64,000 bases of DNA from positions 248,001-312,000 of the forward strand of contig WYAX01000015.1 in the NCBI GenBank assembly GCA_011525625.1, written 5' to 3'. Each line of letters starts with the position of its first letter. Position 1 is the first letter of the stretch. Below, one piece after another: positions 63,461 to 64,000 of the stretch. Source of the stretch: Nitrospira defluvii (GTDB lineage: Bacteria > Nitrospirota > Nitrospiria > Nitrospirales > Nitrospiraceae). A program made the translations under genes and the position numbers. The notes beneath the pieces were generated by a model. That model saw only the letters and a program-made list of their open reading frames with translations, ran no database searches and was not told the origin of the DNA.

Positions 63461-64000
63461 ATGGCTATGTTCTGGAAGACGATAGTCGGGGTGGTCGGCC
63501 TCACTCTCCTGACGATAGGCGGAGTCCGAGCGGAGGACGCTCAGACCACGAAGAACGGCGCTGGACTCGACTGCCGGTATGAGCAGAGTGACGGTGAAAC
63601 GAGCGGTTCCGCATTCCCAAGCGATGACGTGTTCCGCCCCTTGATGGCGGATCCGAAGCAGCCGCAGTTCTTCGCCACCTATCAGTCCGTTCAGCGCAGA
63701 GAGCCCACAAGTACCGTCAAAGGGATCGGGAAGTCTGTGAACGTCGGCTCGGTGGGGTTCGGAGAAAATTTCGGCTTCTACACCAAGCGGCAAGGGTGTA
63801 ATGGTTGGCAGGTGGGCCTGTTGGCCGGGGTGTTTTCACAGTTCAATCTGGATGCGCCGTCTTCGGACTTGATCAATACCGATTACATCGTGGGCATTCC
63901 CGTCACTTGGCGGCGTGGTGACTGGTCGACACGGGTGCGCCTCTACCATCAGAGCAGCCATGTCGGAGACGAATTTCTTTTGGAGAATCCCGCATTCAAT
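63461..64000 (+). CDS. DUF1207 family exported protein (3' partial)
   Basis: The frame from ATG 63461 is open to the right edge (180 codons). The product has a signal peptide (ending near VRA-ED) and matches DUF1207: FPSDDVFRPLMADPKQPQF, SVGFGENFGFY, AGVFSQFNLDAP, DYIVGIPVTWRRG and RLYHQSSHVGDEFLL. Members are predicted outer-membrane barrels of unknown function. It starts 6 bp after the permease gene, so it may belong to the efflux operon. Confidence 0.85.
   Translation, partial: MAMFWKTIVGVVGLTLLTIGGVRAEDAQTTKNGAGLDCRYEQSDGETSGSAFPSDDVFRPLMADPKQPQFFATYQSVQRREPTSTVKGIGKSVNVGSVGFGENFGFYTKRQGCNGWQVGLLAGVFSQFNLDAPSSDLINTDYIVGIPVTWRRGDWSTRVRLYHQSSHVGDEFLLENPAFN

Overview
The window is a GC-rich bacterial chromosome segment with dense, mostly intact genes and no rRNA, tRNA, CRISPR array, transposase or phage genes that I could recognise. 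The mix of giant periplasmic copper proteins, many sigma-54 activators and PAS kinases, sulfide:quinone oxidoreductase and Nitrospira-like protein sequences suggests the Nitrospirota, most likely Nitrospira. That is inferred from memory of protein families; no marker gene such as nxrAB lies here.

Layout. 1-5.2 kb: the 3' part of a hybrid histidine kinase, then a leftward group (rhomboid protease, DHH phosphoesterase, LOG-like protein, CBS-PilZ protein). 5.4-9.5 kb: a rightward group starting with a DUF692-type multinuclear iron oxidase coupled to a tRNA-dihydrouridine synthase, then Maf and a secreted unknown. 9.6-11.75 kb: a vanadium haloperoxidase gene of lower GC between two imperfect 29-bp direct repeats, the right one ending 12 nt before the pyruvate dehydrogenase genes. 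11.8-15.9 kb: pdhA-pdhB-pdhC-lipA. 16-21.7 kb: leftward K+ channel, MscS channel, and a MacA/MacB-like pair without its ATPase. 22-28.2 kb: a regulatory block of an NtrC-type activator, a four-PAS histidine kinase, a lone receiver and a second sigma-54 activator with a five-cysteine PAS domain.

28.2-37.7 kb is the most unusual part. A 1645-residue exported multicopper oxidase carries its four copper motifs in permuted order (L3-L4 before L1-L2). A cupredoxin/carboxypeptidase-regulatory-like protein, two exported formylglycine-generating-enzyme-like proteins lacking the catalytic cysteines, and a Crp/Fnr regulator with an N-terminal cysteine cluster follow it. Upstream of the oxidase are a 22-bp dyad and a good sigma-54 promoter. 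A nearly identical sigma-54 promoter precedes the lone receiver gene. I infer a sigma-54-controlled periplasmic copper-oxidase system; its substrate is unknown.

38-41.3 kb: hemerythrin-like protein, outer-membrane barrel, CopD-like membrane protein and an orphan CHASE3 protein. 41.6-49.5 kb: sqr, a TauE-type exporter, an outer-membrane barrel, a DUF2892 peptide and an RND efflux pair, suggesting sulfide detoxification plus export. 49.4-55.7 kb: four overlapping leftward genes (KefB-type antiporter, P2-type cation ATPase, two tandem universal stress proteins). 56-63.5 kb: a self-contained efflux operon (TetR, TolC, HlyD, two ABC ATPases, two ABC-2 permeases) laid out like E. coli cecR-ybhGFSR. 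The window ends inside a DUF1207 gene.
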